Assembly (NCBI GenBank): GCA_001657385.1
Contig: LYSZ01000005.1
Span: 62,001 to 126,000 of the forward strand
Source: Parvularcula sp. BBD 1991-13
GTDB lineage: Bacteria; Pseudomonadota; Alphaproteobacteria; Caulobacterales; Parvularculaceae
Direction of reading: 5' to 3'
DNA: 64,000 nt
Shown here: piece after piece, positions 34,779 to 44,616 of the stretch
Layout: each line of letters starts with the position of its first letter
How positions within the stretch are numbered: position 1 is the stretch's first letter
The notes under the pieces: model-generated
Databases searched by the model: none
Seen by the model: the letters and a program-made list of their open reading frames with translations, nothing else
What the model was told of the DNA's origin: nothing
Translations under genes and position numbers: made by a program

Positions 34779-36584
34779 ATGATCGTCGCCTTTCGCGCTA
34801 CAATAGGAGCCTGTGTTTGCGCCGCCTTTATGGCCGTGACGGCCGCGGCGCCCGCCGCGGGGCAAGGCGCGCCTGCGACGGGGCGCGCGGCGGCGGATGA
34901 ACCGGGGATCGGCGGCGGCGGCCGGCCGGTCGGCGCGGACTGGGCGCGCAGTCCGGTTTACGGCGCCAACGGCATGGCGGCGACGGCTCACCCTCTCGCC
35001 AGTCAGATCGCGCTGGAAATCCTGAAATCCGGCGGCAGCGCGGTGGACGCGGCGATCGCCGCCAACGCCGCCCTCGGCCTGATGGAGCCGACCGGCAACG
35101 GGATCGGCGGCGACCTGTTCGCCATCGTCTGGGACCCGGAAACGGAAAAGCTTTACGGCCTCAACGCCTCGGGCCGCAGCCCGATGGGCCGTTCCTACGA
35201 AGACCTGATCGATCAGCTTGACGGGCGCGAGACCATTCCCCCCCTCGGTCATCTGCCGGTCAGCGTGCCGGGCGCGGTCGACGGCTGGTTCGAGCTGCAC
35301 GGGCGCTTCGGCAAGCTTCCCATGCGGAGGATCCTGGCGCCGGCCATCGCCTATGCGGAGAACGGCCATCCCGTTGCGCCGGTGATCAGCCATTACTTCC
35401 ATCGCAACCTGGCCGGGTTCGAGCGCCGGATGGAAATGATCGATGAATTCGACAATGCGCGCGCGACCTATTTCGCCGACGGCGCGCCGAAACCCGGAGA
35501 GATTTTCACGAACCCCGACCTTGCCGACACCTATCGCATGCTTGCGCGCAAAGGGCGCGACGCTTTTTACAAGGGCGAGATCGCGCGCACCATTGACGCC
35601 TATATGAAGCGCATCGGCGGCGATCTTCGGTACGAGGATTTCGCCGCGCATGAGAGCGCGTGGGTGGAGCCGGCCTGCGTCGACTACCGCGGCTACGACC
35701 TTTGCGAGCTGCCGCCGAACACGCAAGGCTTCGCGGCGTTGCAGATGGCGAACATCCTCAGGAACGTCGATCTTTCCCGGTGGTCGCGCGGTCACGAAAA
35801 GGTGCTGCACTACATCACCGAGGCCAAGCGCCTCGCCTTTGAGGATCTGGCGCGGTTCTACGCCGATCCGGCGTTCACGGATTTTCCCATGGAGCGGCTG
35901 CTGTCGGACGAGTACGGCCGCGAGCAGTTCGCGCGGATCGATCCGGACCGCGCCATGGCGGACGCCGGACCGGCGGCGGAAAGGCTGGAAGGCGAGGGTG
36001 ACACCACCTATCTCTCGGTCGCCGACAAGGACGGCATGATGGTCTCGCTGATCCAGTCGAATTACCGCGGCATGGGTTCCGGCCTGGTGCCGGACGGTCT
36101 CGGCTTCATGTTGCAGGACCGGGGCGAGCTGTTCTCGCTGGAGCCGGGCCATCCCAATGTCTATGCGCCGGGCAAGCGTCCGTTCACCACCATCATTCCG
36201 GCCTTCGTGATGAAGGACGGCGCGCCGCTTCTGAGCTTCGGCGTGATGGGCGGCGGCATGCAGCCCCAGGGCCACATCCAGATCCTCGTCAATATCGTCG
36301 ACTACGGCATGAACCTCCAGGAAGCGGGGGACGCGGCGCGGCTCAATCATGACGGCGGGCGCCGTCCGACGGGCGCGGCGCCGGACCTTCTTGGAACCCT
36401 GTCGGTGGAGCCGGGCGTTCCCGGCGCAACGGTCGAGGCGCTGCGCGCCAAGGGCCATCGCGTCGAGGTGATCGACGACGGCATTCGTTTCGGCGGTTAT
36501 CAGGCGGTGTGGCGCGATCCCGAAACGGGCGTTTACACCGGCGCGACGGAGATGCGAAAGGACGGCCTCGCCATCGGCTATTGA
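34779..36584 (+). CDS. Gamma-glutamyltransferase family protein
   Basis: 601 residues from ATG 34779, with AGAAGAGGG upstream and a signal peptide ending AAPAAGQ. It is an Ntn-hydrolase precursor: SGGSAVDAAIAANAALGLMEP and TGNGIGGDLFAIVWD form the large subunit core, and autoprocessing would occur before Thr409 in GDTTYLSVADKDG, which becomes the nucleophile of the small subunit. The gamma-glutamyl site GMGSGL and the late GVMGGGMQPQGHIQI are present. It cleaves gamma-glutamyl bonds of glutathione or related amides in the periplasm. A separate gene from the symporter, 140 bases away. Confidence 0.93.
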   Translation: MIVAFRATIGACVCAAFMAVTAAAPAAGQGAPATGRAAADEPGIGGGGRPVGADWARSPVYGANGMAATAHPLASQIALEILKSGGSAVDAAIAANAALGLMEPTGNGIGGDLFAIVWDPETEKLYGLNASGRSPMGRSYEDLIDQLDGRETIPPLGHLPVSVPGAVDGWFELHGRFGKLPMRRILAPAIAYAENGHPVAPVISHYFHRNLAGFERRMEMIDEFDNARATYFADGAPKPGEIFTNPDLADTYRMLARKGRDAFYKGEIARTIDAYMKRIGGDLRYEDFAAHESAWVEPACVDYRGYDLCELPPNTQGFAALQMANILRNVDLSRWSRGHEKVLHYITEAKRLAFEDLARFYADPAFTDFPMERLLSDEYGREQFARIDPDRAMADAGPAAERLEGEGDTTYLSVADKDGMMVSLIQSNYRGMGSGLVPDGLGFMLQDRGELFSLEPGHPNVYAPGKRPFTTIIPAFVMKDGAPLLSFGVMGGGMQPQGHIQILVNIVDYGMNLQEAGDAARLNHDGGRRPTGAAPDLLGTLSVEPGVPGATVEALRAKGHRVEVIDDGIRFGGYQAVWRDPETGVYTGATEMRKDGLAIGY

Positions 36585-36711
36585 TGCGCCGCAGGGCGCG
36601 CCGAAGGATGCGGCGGCCGGGATAAAAACCTTCAATTACGACCACTTGTGCTTATATCGGAAAGCGCCTGTCATGGCGTTTTCACATTGCTGGGGCAGGT
36701 TGCAGGTCGAA

Positions 36712-36736
36712 GGTCGCCGCCCCGAAAGCGGCGACC
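36712..36736. repeat. Perfect 9 bp hairpin in the gap before the PHA-synthase-like gene
   Basis: GGTCGCCGC (36712-36720), loop CCCGAAA, GCGGCGACC (36728-36736). No T tract follows. It lies in the 274-base gap, 120 bases before the next start; it could be an RNA element in the leader or an operator. Confidence 0.45.
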
Positions 36737-36858
36737 GCCGGGCCGCGCTCGTTCGAGCGCGCGAACTCAATTTACTGAACCGCGCCTTGCGCAGGACGCG
36801 GGCTGGCCGGTGCGCCGGCGGGCCTCCCTGCGGGGTCGGTTCGACGGAAGGCGGCGTC

Positions 36859-38709
36859 ATGGATACAAGACCAACGATCAACACAATGTCGGCGAAGACA
36901 GCGGCCGCCTCATCTCCATCATCCGGCTCTCCTTCATCCGGCGCCGTTTCAACCGATGCGCATGCGAACGGTTCCGCCGACGCGCGCGCGCGGGAGACGC
37001 TGAGCCCGGTCGCGCGCGCGCTCGACGACGCCGTCATGGCGATGCTGGCGCGGCAGACCGGCGGGCTTTCTCCGCTCGCCTTCGCCACCGCCGGATTCGA
37101 CTGGGCGACGCATATGATGACGGCTCCCGGACGGCGCATGGACCTTTACGCCGATTACGCCGGCATCATGCAGCGCGCCGCCCTTGGCTTGTGGCTGTCG
37201 CCGATGCTGCTGACCTCGGCCGCCAAGGCCGAAGCGGAAGGTAAGACGCCGCTCGCCGTGCTGTACGATGCGTTCGACGCGCTGGAAGCCTGGATCGACA
37301 AGGCGGTGGACGCCGCGCCCGGCGTCTCCCTGCGCCATCGCGAGATGATGCGCTTCGCGGCCCGCCAGCAATTGGAGCCGCTGCGGCCGGAAAACTACCT
37401 CCTCACCAATCCTGACGCCATCCGCCGGACCATGCGCGAGGGCGGCGCCAATCTGGTGCGCGGCTGGACTAACTGGATGACGGATTTCGGCCGCTATTTC
37501 GGCCGTGAAACGGGGACGGAAAGGCTCAACGGCGAGTTCAGGGTCGGCGAAACGCTGGCGGCGACGGAAGGCTCGGTGGTCTACCGCAACCATCTGATCG
37601 AACTCATCCAGTACAAGCCGACCACGGAGGACATTCATGCAACGCCGGTCCTGATCACGCCGGCTTGGATCATGAAATACTACATCCTCGACCTTTCGGC
37701 CCATAATTCCCTGGTCCGTTACCTGACGGAGCAGGGCTACACGGTATTCATGATTTCCTGGCGCAACCCCAACGGCGAGGACGGGGCGTTGTCCTTTGAC
37801 GATTACCGCACGCAAGGGGTGTTAAGCGCGCTCGACGCGGTGAGCGCGCTCGTTCCCGGTGAGCCGATCCACGCCGTCGGCTACTGCCTCGGCGGCACCC
37901 TGTTGTCGATCGCCGCCGCGGCGCTGGCGCGCGACGGGGACGACCGGCTCGCCTCGCTGACGCTGCTTGCCGCGCAGACCGATTTCCGCGATCCGGGGGA
38001 GTTGTCGATCTTCATCGACGAGGGCCAGCTCGACCTCCTCGACGCGTCGATGGACGTCAAGGGATATCTCGACGCGGAGCAGATGTCGGCCGCGTTCATG
38101 ATGCTGCGCAGCCGCGACCTTGTCTGGCGGCGTTACCAGCGGGCCTATCTTTACGGCGAAACCGAGCAGATGTTCGATCTCGTCGCATGGAACGCCGACG
38201 CGACGCGCATGCCCTACCGGATGCACTCGGAATATCTGCGCCGTCTTTTCCTCAACAACGATTTCGTGCAGGGCCGGTTCGACGTGGACGGACGCCCCGT
38301 GGCGGTTTCCGACATTCGCGCGCCGATTTTTGCACTGGGTACGGAGAAAGATCACATCGCGCCGTGGCGCTCGGTGTTCAAGATCCACCTTTTCGCGGAC
38401 ACAGAGGTTACGTTCGCCCTGACCAATGGCGGCCATAACGCCGGCGTCGTCAGCGAGCCCGGACGCGCGCGGCGGCGCCATCGCGTCCTGCACAAGGACG
38501 ACCAGGAGCATTACCTCGCGCCGGACGAATGGCTCGCCGCCGCCGAATTGCGCGAGGGCTCGTGGTGGCCGACCTGGGTTGAATGGCTGAACGCGCGCGG
38601 CCCGGGCCGCGTCCCGGCCCGCGCGCCGCGGCGCGCGCCGACGCCGACCAACCTCCTGCCCGAGAACGAACCGCTGCCGCCGGCGCCGGGCGATTACGTC
38701 CGCGGATAA
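36859..38709 (+). CDS. PHA synthase-like alpha/beta hydrolase (PhaC class I-like)
   Basis: 616 residues from ATG 36859. An unstructured Ser/Ala-rich start leads into the PhaC N-terminal domain (NYLLTNPDAIRRTMREGGANLVRGW). The core shows PAWIMKYYILDLS, FMISWRNPNGEDG, and the lipase-box-like GYCLGG with catalytic Cys343, then GTEKDHIAPW (Asp) and NGGHNAG (His). These residues fit a true poly(3-hydroxyalkanoate) synthase triad. The C-terminus is longer than usual and Pro/Arg-rich. No phaA/phaB are adjacent, so assignment to polymer synthesis is likely but not certain. Confidence 0.87.
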   Translation: MDTRPTINTMSAKTAAASSPSSGSPSSGAVSTDAHANGSADARARETLSPVARALDDAVMAMLARQTGGLSPLAFATAGFDWATHMMTAPGRRMDLYADYAGIMQRAALGLWLSPMLLTSAAKAEAEGKTPLAVLYDAFDALEAWIDKAVDAAPGVSLRHREMMRFAARQQLEPLRPENYLLTNPDAIRRTMREGGANLVRGWTNWMTDFGRYFGRETGTERLNGEFRVGETLAATEGSVVYRNHLIELIQYKPTTEDIHATPVLITPAWIMKYYILDLSAHNSLVRYLTEQGYTVFMISWRNPNGEDGALSFDDYRTQGVLSALDAVSALVPGEPIHAVGYCLGGTLLSIAAAALARDGDDRLASLTLLAAQTDFRDPGELSIFIDEGQLDLLDASMDVKGYLDAEQMSAAFMMLRSRDLVWRRYQRAYLYGETEQMFDLVAWNADATRMPYRMHSEYLRRLFLNNDFVQGRFDVDGRPVAVSDIRAPIFALGTEKDHIAPWRSVFKIHLFADTEVTFALTNGGHNAGVVSEPGRARRRHRVLHKDDQEHYLAPDEWLAAAELREGSWWPTWVEWLNARGPGRVPARAPRRAPTPTNLLPENEPLPPAPGDYVRG

Positions 38710-38840
38710 TGCTGCGCTGCGCGGGACAAGTCGAGAAAACGCGCTGTAAAACCGATCCGGTCTTATCACGGCGATAGATTTTTTATTTATGAATTCAGCG
38801 CCGATAGGCTTATAAGGCCCTCTTCGGATACAACAAGAAG

Positions 38841-40325
38841 ATGAGTCTTATGTCGTCGCCGCAATTTGTTCCCGTAACCGCGTTTGACCTGGTGGTGTTT
38901 GGCGCCGCCGGAGACCTGAGCCTGCGTAAGCTCATCCCGTCTTTGTTTCACCGCTGGCGCGACGACCAGATTCCGGCTGAATCGAGAATTATCGGCGTGT
39001 CGCGCACGCCGATGGACGACGAAGCTTTCCGCGCCCTGGCGCTGAAGAGCTTTCGCGAGTTTCATCCAGGCGAGAGCATCGATGAAAAGGAATGGGCCGC
39101 GTTCTCGCAGCTTCTGTTCTACCGCGAAGTGGACGCCAGCGCCGAGGACGGCGACTGGGGCAGCCTCGCCGAGGCGCTCGCCGGCGGCGAAAGCAAGCAG
39201 CGGGTGTTCTATCTCGCGCTGCCGCCCTCGCTTTACGGCGCCGTCAGCGCCAACATCGCCGCCGCCGGGCTGAAATCGCCGGGCGCGCGGATCGTGCTGG
39301 AAAAGCCGATCGGCCACGACCTCGTCTCGGCGCGGGAGATCAACGAGGCGGTGGGCGCGGTGTTCGACGAGGACGCGATCTTCCGTATAGATCACTATCT
39401 CGGCAAGGAAACGGTCCAGAACCTCATCGTCCTCAGATTCATGAACTCCCTGTTCGAGCCGGTTTGGAACGCCAATTCCATCGATCACGTGGAAATCACC
39501 GTCGCCGAGGCGATCGGCGCGGGCGGACGGGCAAGCTATTATGACAAGGCGGGCGCGCTGAGGGACATGGTGCAAAATCACCTGCTCCAGCTTTTGTGTC
39601 TCGTTGCGATGGAGCCGCCGCTCGACCTCGAGCCGGATACGGTGCGCGACGAGAAAATCAAGATCCTGCGGGCGCTGCGCCCGATCACGCGCGAAAACGT
39701 CCGCGAGACGACCGTGCGCGGACAATACGGACAAGGCGCCGCCGGCGGCGCGGTGGCGCCGAGCTACGCCGAAGAACTCGGCGCATCGAGCGACACGGAA
39801 ACCTTCGTTGCGCTGAAGGCGAATGTCGATAACTGGCGCTGGAAAGGCGCGCCGTTCTATCTGCGCACGGGCAAGCGCATGACCGCGCGCTATTCTGAGA
39901 TCATCATTCAGTTCAAGGACGTCGCCCACGCTCTTGTGGACGACAAGGGGGCCGGCCTGCCCCCGACCCGGATGGTCATCCGTCTGCAGCCGGACGAAGG
40001 GGTGAAGCTTCTCCTGGTGACCAAGGACCCCGGCCCCGGCGGCATGCGGCTGCGTTACGTGCCGCTCAACCTTTCCTACGCAGAAGCCTTCGACGCGCGC
40101 TATCCGGACGCTTACGAGCGCCTCTTGATGGCGGTGGTGCGCGGCGATCTCGCGCTGTTCATGCGCCGCGACGAAGTGGAGGCGGCCTGGCGCTGGGTCG
40201 ACGGCATTCTCGACGCCTGGGGCGCGGATGCGACGCCGGTGCATCACTATGCGGCGGGTACGGATGGTCCGGCGCAGGCCGCCATGATGCTCGACCGCGA
40301 CGGACGCGAATGGTATCATGGGTAG
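38841..40325 (+). CDS. zwf: Glucose-6-phosphate 1-dehydrogenase
   Basis: 494 residues. Converts glucose 6-phosphate to 6-phosphogluconolactone with NAD(P). Seen: the Rossmann motif FGAAGDLSLRKLIPSLFHR near the N-terminus, the substrate and catalytic RIDHYLGKE with VQN after it, and the GKRM and LNLSY blocks of the C-terminal domain. Start at 38841 or the in-frame ATG at 38850. Its stop overlaps the pgl start by eight bases, so zwf, pgl and edd form one operon feeding the Entner-Doudoroff pathway. Confidence 0.97.
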   Translation: MSLMSSPQFVPVTAFDLVVFGAAGDLSLRKLIPSLFHRWRDDQIPAESRIIGVSRTPMDDEAFRALALKSFREFHPGESIDEKEWAAFSQLLFYREVDASAEDGDWGSLAEALAGGESKQRVFYLALPPSLYGAVSANIAAAGLKSPGARIVLEKPIGHDLVSAREINEAVGAVFDEDAIFRIDHYLGKETVQNLIVLRFMNSLFEPVWNANSIDHVEITVAEAIGAGGRASYYDKAGALRDMVQNHLLQLLCLVAMEPPLDLEPDTVRDEKIKILRALRPITRENVRETTVRGQYGQGAAGGAVAPSYAEELGASSDTETFVALKANVDNWRWKGAPFYLRTGKRMTARYSEIIIQFKDVAHALVDDKGAGLPPTRMVIRLQPDEGVKLLLVTKDPGPGGMRLRYVPLNLSYAEAFDARYPDAYERLLMAVVRGDLALFMRRDEVEAAWRWVDGILDAWGADATPVHHYAAGTDGPAQAAMMLDRDGREWYHG

Positions 40326-41103
40326 CGGCGGCGCGGATAAAGATGTTATGGAGTACGGGCCGGAGCTGATTTGCTTTGCCTCGCGCGAGGCGATGGCCGC
40401 GCGGCTCGCCGACGTGATCGAGGCGCGGCTCGCCCTGTCACTTTGCGAAAAAAGGTCTCTTTGCGAAAAAGAACCCCATCGCAATGCCGGACGCGCCCTG
40501 TTGGCGGTGTCCGGCGGCTCCACCCCCGCGGCGCTGTACGACGCCCTGTCGCGCCGGCCGCTCGACTGGCCGCGCATCGCGGCGCCGCTGGTCGACGAAC
40601 GATGGGTTCCGCTCGGCGCCGACGGCTCGAACGAGGACTTCGTCCGCGCCACGCTGGCGCAGGGTGCTGCGGCCGACGCTGGGGTGGCCGAGATTGTCGG
40701 TCTGTGGTCCGGCGCGGCGTCGCCCGTCGACGGCGCCACGGCGGCGGATCGGCGCGTCGCCGCGCTGGGCGGGCCGCTGGACGTGGTCGTCCTCGGCATG
40801 GGAACGGACGGCCATACGGCGTCCTGGTTTCCCCATGCCGACGGGCTGGCCGCCGCGCTGTCGCCCCAAAGCGCGGTCGTGCATGTCAGGGCGCGGCGAA
40901 GCGAGGTGACCGGCGATCGTCTCGACCGACTGACCATGACGCTCGGCTATGCGGCGTCGGCGCGATTTGTCTGTCTCCTGATCGCCGGCGAGGAGAAGCG
41001 CGCGGCGTTCGAGGCGGCCCGTGAGGAAGGACCCGTCGAGGCTATGCCGGTGCGGGCGATCCTGCGCGCGCGGCCCGATATCTGGGCGTGCTGGGCGCCC
41101 TGA
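40318..41103 (+). CDS. pgl: 6-phosphogluconolactonase
   Basis: 261 residues starting eight bases before the zwf stop. It hydrolyses 6-phosphogluconolactone. Family motifs seen: LLAVSGGSTPAALYDAL, DERWVPLGADGSNEDFVRATL and LGMGTDGHTASWFPHA. An unusual duplicated element SLCEKRSLCEKE (residues 41-52) lies in the N-terminal region; it is encoded by an 18-base tandem repeat and appears to be an insertion in a surface helix ahead of the first beta strand. Translational coupling to zwf is expected. Confidence 0.93.
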   Translation: MGSGGADKDVMEYGPELICFASREAMAARLADVIEARLALSLCEKRSLCEKEPHRNAGRALLAVSGGSTPAALYDALSRRPLDWPRIAAPLVDERWVPLGADGSNEDFVRATLAQGAAADAGVAEIVGLWSGAASPVDGATAADRRVAALGGPLDVVVLGMGTDGHTASWFPHADGLAAALSPQSAVVHVRARRSEVTGDRLDRLTMTLGYAASARFVCLLIAGEEKRAAFEAAREEGPVEAMPVRAILRARPDIWACWAP

Positions 41104-41130
41104 CCCTGAAGCAATAATGAGGAGGCCCCG

Positions 41131-42978
41131 ATGGCGACTCTGAATGACGTACTGCGCCGGGTGACGGACAGGGTGCGCGAGCGCAGCCTTGAAACCCGCG
41201 CGGCCTATCTGCGCCAGATGCGCGCGGCCGCGTCCGAAGGACCGCACCGCTCCAGCGTTTCGTGCGGCAACCTCGCCCATGCGGCCGCGGCGTGCTCGGC
41301 TTCGGACAAGAAGGCGCTGGCGAAAGGCGGCGGCCCGAATGTCGGCATCGTCACCGCCTATAACGACATGCTCTCCGCGCATCAGCCGCTTGGTGCGTAT
41401 CCGGATATTATAAAGGAAACCCTGAGCGCCGAAGGGGCGACCGCGCAGATCGCCGGGGGCGTGCCGGCCATGTGCGACGGCGTCACGCAGGGCCAGCCGG
41501 GGATGGATCTGTCGCTGTTCTCGCGCGACGTGATCGCCATGGCGACCGCCGTGTCGCTGTCCCACAACGTGTTCGATGCGGCGCTGATGCTGGGCGTTTG
41601 CGACAAGATCGTACCCGGATTGTTTATCGGCGCGGCGCGGTTCGGTCATTTGCCGATTCTGTTCCTGCCGGCCGGCCCCATGCGGTCGGGCCTGTCCAAC
41701 GATGAAAAGGCGCGCGTGCGCCAGCTCTACGCCGAGGGCAAGGTCGGGCGCGACGAGCTGTTGCGGGCCGAAAGCGAGAGTTATCACTCGCCCGGCACCT
41801 GCACGTTCTATGGCACGGCCAATTCCAACCAGATGATGATGGAGGTTATGGGGCTTCACGTTCCGGGCTCCGCCTTCGTTAATCCGGGCACCCCCCTGCG
41901 CGAGGCGATCGTGCGCGAGACCGCGCGCCGCGCGGCGGCGGCAACGGCCCTCGGCGGGGAATACATTCCGTTCTGCGAGGTGATTGACGAGCGCGCCATC
42001 GTCAACGCCATCGTTGGCCTGCACGCGACCGGCGGTTCGACCAACCACACCATCCACCTCGTCGCCATGGCGCGCGCCGCCGGGATCGTCATCGACTGGG
42101 ACGACTTTTCAGCGCTGTCCGACGTCACTCCCCTGCTGGCGCGCATTTATCCGAACGGCTCGGCGGATGTGAACCATTTCCACGCCGCCGGCGGGCTGGG
42201 CTTTATCATTCGTGAGCTGATCGATGCGGGGCTCCTGCATGAGGATGTGAAGACCGTGATGGGCGACGGGCTTTCCCGTTTCGCCGCCGAGGCGCAGCTG
42301 GAGGACGGCGCGCTCGGCTGGCGCGAACCGCCGGCGGTTTCCGGCAACGAAGACATCCTGCGCCCGGCGTCCGATCCCGTCTCGCCCACGGGCGGGCTTG
42401 TCTTGCTGAAAGGCAATCTCGGCCGCGCGGTGATCAAGGTTTCCGCCGTGAAGCCGGAGCGCCGCGTCGTCGAGGCGCCGGCGGTGGTTTTCTCGTCGCA
42501 GCAGGCGCTGATGGACCGGTTCAAGGCGGGCGAGTTGAACAGGGATTTTGTCGCCGTCGTGCCGTTCCAGGGGCCGCAGGCGAACGGCATGCCGGAACTG
42601 CACAAGCTCACGCCTCCGCTCGGCGTCCTGCAGGACAAAGGCTTCAAGGTGGCGCTCGTCACCGACGGGCGCATGTCCGGCGCCAGCGGCAAGGTGCCGG
42701 CGGCGATCCATCTGAGCCCGGAAGCGCTCGACGGCGGGGCGATCTCGAAAATCCGCGACGGCGACATGATCCGTCTCGATGCGGAGGAAGGCGTTCTGGA
42801 GGTAATGGTGGACGAACGCACCCTGGGCGAGAGAGACGCGGGCGCGCGCAACCTGGACGGCGACCGGTGGCAGACCGGCCGCGAACTGTTCGCGGGCATG
42901 CGCAGTCTGGTGACGAGCGCGGAGACCGGCGCCATGACGTTTCAATTGAGCGAACGGTTTTCCACGCCGGAGGCCTGA
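41131..42978 (+). CDS. edd: Phosphogluconate dehydratase
   Basis: 615 residues. The IlvD/Edd dehydratase, which converts 6-phosphogluconate to KDPG, the committed Entner-Doudoroff step. Seen: [17 protein letters not shown], a 4Fe-4S cysteine region ([15 protein letters not shown] and [14 protein letters not shown]), [22 protein letters not shown], and the C-terminal [26 protein letters not shown] lies upstream of the ATG. The aldolase gene eda does not follow, as the next gene is exbB, so KDPG aldolase must be encoded elsewhere. Confidence 0.97.
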   Translation: MATLNDVLRRVTDRVRERSLETRAAYLRQMRAAASEGPHRSSVSCGNLAHAAAACSASDKKALAKGGGPNVGIVTAYNDMLSAHQPLGAYPDIIKETLSAEGATAQIAGGVPAMCDGVTQGQPGMDLSLFSRDVIAMATAVSLSHNVFDAALMLGVCDKIVPGLFIGAARFGHLPILFLPAGPMRSGLSNDEKARVRQLYAEGKVGRDELLRAESESYHSPGTCTFYGTANSNQMMMEVMGLHVPGSAFVNPGTPLREAIVRETARRAAAATALGGEYIPFCEVIDERAIVNAIVGLHATGGSTNHTIHLVAMARAAGIVIDWDDFSALSDVTPLLARIYPNGSADVNHFHAAGGLGFIIRELIDAGLLHEDVKTVMGDGLSRFAAEAQLEDGALGWREPPAVSGNEDILRPASDPVSPTGGLVLLKGNLGRAVIKVSAVKPERRVVEAPAVVFSSQQALMDRFKAGELNRDFVAVVPFQGPQANGMPELHKLTPPLGVLQDKGFKVALVTDGRMSGASGKVPAAIHLSPEALDGGAISKIRDGDMIRLDAEEGVLEVMVDERTLGERDAGARNLDGDRWQTGRELFAGMRSLVTSAETGAMTFQLSERFSTPEA

Positions 42979-43145
42979 GACCGGTTCGAAACGGCGTTCG
43001 CCGGGAGGCGGACGATCGGACCGGCGCTGCTGGCGAGTCGGCCTGAATCTTTGCATTGCAATATTTTTGTCAAATAACGATGTCATAAAACGCAGCAAGA
43101 TCAGCGCGTAAACTGTTGCGCTCACTTAACGTTGCGGGGTTTCCA

Positions 43146-44165
43146 ATGGGGTTGTTCGGTTCATCGTCAGCGCGTGCTGTCACGCTCGCTGCGTTCCTCG
43201 TCGCCATGTCGGCGGTTGTTTTCACCGGATCGGCCGGGGCGCAGGAAGCGCCCGCCGAGCCTGAAGCGACGGACGCGGCGGCGCTCGATGCGCCTGCGGC
43301 CGAAGCTGGCGCCGATGAGGCGGGCGCGGCTGAGGAAACCGCTGAAACGGGCGACGAAGCCTCGGCTGATGAGGGCGATCCGGCGTCTGAGGACGGCGCA
43401 GGCGAAGCGGCCGATGAAGACGCAGCGCTTGACGAAGACGGGCTTGAGGAAGGAGTGCTTGAGGAAGAGGAGGGCGCAGACGGGCTCGACGCGCCGGCGG
43501 CGGGACGGCTTCAGCCCGTCGCGGACCTGGTCGACGCCGGCGGTCCGATCATTGTCATTCTCGGCATTCTCTCGATCATCAGTCTCGCAATTATCATCGT
43601 CAAGATTGTTCAGTTTGCGACCCTTCGCGTGGGCGACCACAAATTCGTCGAGAAGATCGCGCAGCAGTTGAAAGACGGCGAACACAAGAAAGCCCTTGAC
43701 GTTCTGTCCAGGCGCCGCGGCGTGATTGCGCGGGTGATGGAGACGGCGCTGCGCGGGCGGATGCTGAGCGACGACGAAACCCATGTTCGCGAGGAAGTCG
43801 AGCGGGTCGCGCGCGCCAAGCTTGACGGGCTGGAACGCGGCCTGCCGCTGCTCAGCCTGGTAGCGACCATCAGCCCGCTGCTTGGCCTTTTGGGCACTGT
43901 TCTCGGCATGATCGAGGCGTTCCAGCAGCTTGAAAACGCTGGCGACCGCGTCGACCCGGCGATCCTCTCCGGCGGCATCTGGGAAGCGCTGCTCACCACG
44001 GCGGCCGGCCTCAGCGTCGCCATCCCGGCGGCGGCGTTTTTCACCTGGCTTCAGCGCTCGGTCGAGGTCGCCGGTCAGCATATGGAGGATGCGGCGACCC
44101 GCGTCTTCACCGCCGCGCTGTACGAAGAGGCCGCCCGCGGCGACAAAGACGACGCGGCGGCGTAA
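43146..44165 (+). CDS. exbB: MotA/TolQ/ExbB proton channel family protein
   Basis: 339 residues from ATG 43146 (MGLFGSSS). A signal peptide (ending SAGAQ) and a roughly 90-residue, very acidic Ala/Glu-rich segment precede the core; this long acidic extension is unusual compared with E. coli ExbB. Core: TM1 (VDAGGPIIVILGILSIISLA), a cytoplasmic domain with RGRMLSDDETHVREEVER, then LLSLVATISPLLGLLGTVLGMIEAF and ALLTTAAGLSVAIPAAAFFTWL. It forms the proton-conducting pore with ExbD and energises TonB. First gene of a four-gene operon. Confidence 0.92.
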   Translation: MGLFGSSSARAVTLAAFLVAMSAVVFTGSAGAQEAPAEPEATDAAALDAPAAEAGADEAGAAEETAETGDEASADEGDPASEDGAGEAADEDAALDEDGLEEGVLEEEEGADGLDAPAAGRLQPVADLVDAGGPIIVILGILSIISLAIIIVKIVQFATLRVGDHKFVEKIAQQLKDGEHKKALDVLSRRRGVIARVMETALRGRMLSDDETHVREEVERVARAKLDGLERGLPLLSLVATISPLLGLLGTVLGMIEAFQQLENAGDRVDPAILSGGIWEALLTTAAGLSVAIPAAAFFTWLQRSVEVAGQHMEDAATRVFTAALYEEAARGDKDDAAA

Positions 44166-44193
44166 GCTTCATTTTTAGGGAAAGGCTGGAACG

Positions 44194-44616
44194 GTGCGCA
44201 TACGTCGTTCGCCTGAAGCGGTCAAAGTCCTGAACATCACGCCCCTGATCGACGTGGTGTTCATCCTCCTGGTCTTTTTCATGATCGCCACCAACTTCGC
44301 CAGCTATCGGCTGATCCGCGTGGAAACGCCGCGCGAGACGGAGGTGGTGAAAACCAGCGAGGGCGCGATCGTGATCTTCATCGCCGAAAGCGGCGCTCTG
44401 TCCTTCGACGGCAACGGGATTGAGCGAGACGATCTGGGCGCGCGCATCGCCGAAGTCGTCGCCATCGATCCGGGCCGCGTGTTCCTGGTGCGTCCGGAAA
44501 AAGGCGTTCCGCTGCAAGAGGCGATCACGGTTTACGACGCTGCGCGGCGCGCAGGCGCCGCGTCCATTTCCTTTTCGCCGCCGGAAGATAACGGCGATGC
44601 GGGAGGCGCGCCGTGA
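44194..44616 (+). CDS. exbD: ExbD-type biopolymer transport protein (first copy)
   Basis: 140 residues from GTG 44194, with AGGGAAAGG upstream. N-terminal transmembrane helix VLNITPLIDVVFILLVFFM carries the conserved proton-pathway Asp20. The periplasmic domain (VIVFIAESGALSFDG, then RVFLVRPEKGVPLQ) is typical of ExbD/TolR. The stop overlaps the next start by four bases. Two ExbD paralogues in tandem may form a heteromeric stator. Confidence 0.92.
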   Translation: MRIRRSPEAVKVLNITPLIDVVFILLVFFMIATNFASYRLIRVETPRETEVVKTSEGAIVIFIAESGALSFDGNGIERDDLGARIAEVVAIDPGRVFLVRPEKGVPLQEAITVYDAARRAGAASISFSPPEDNGDAGGAP

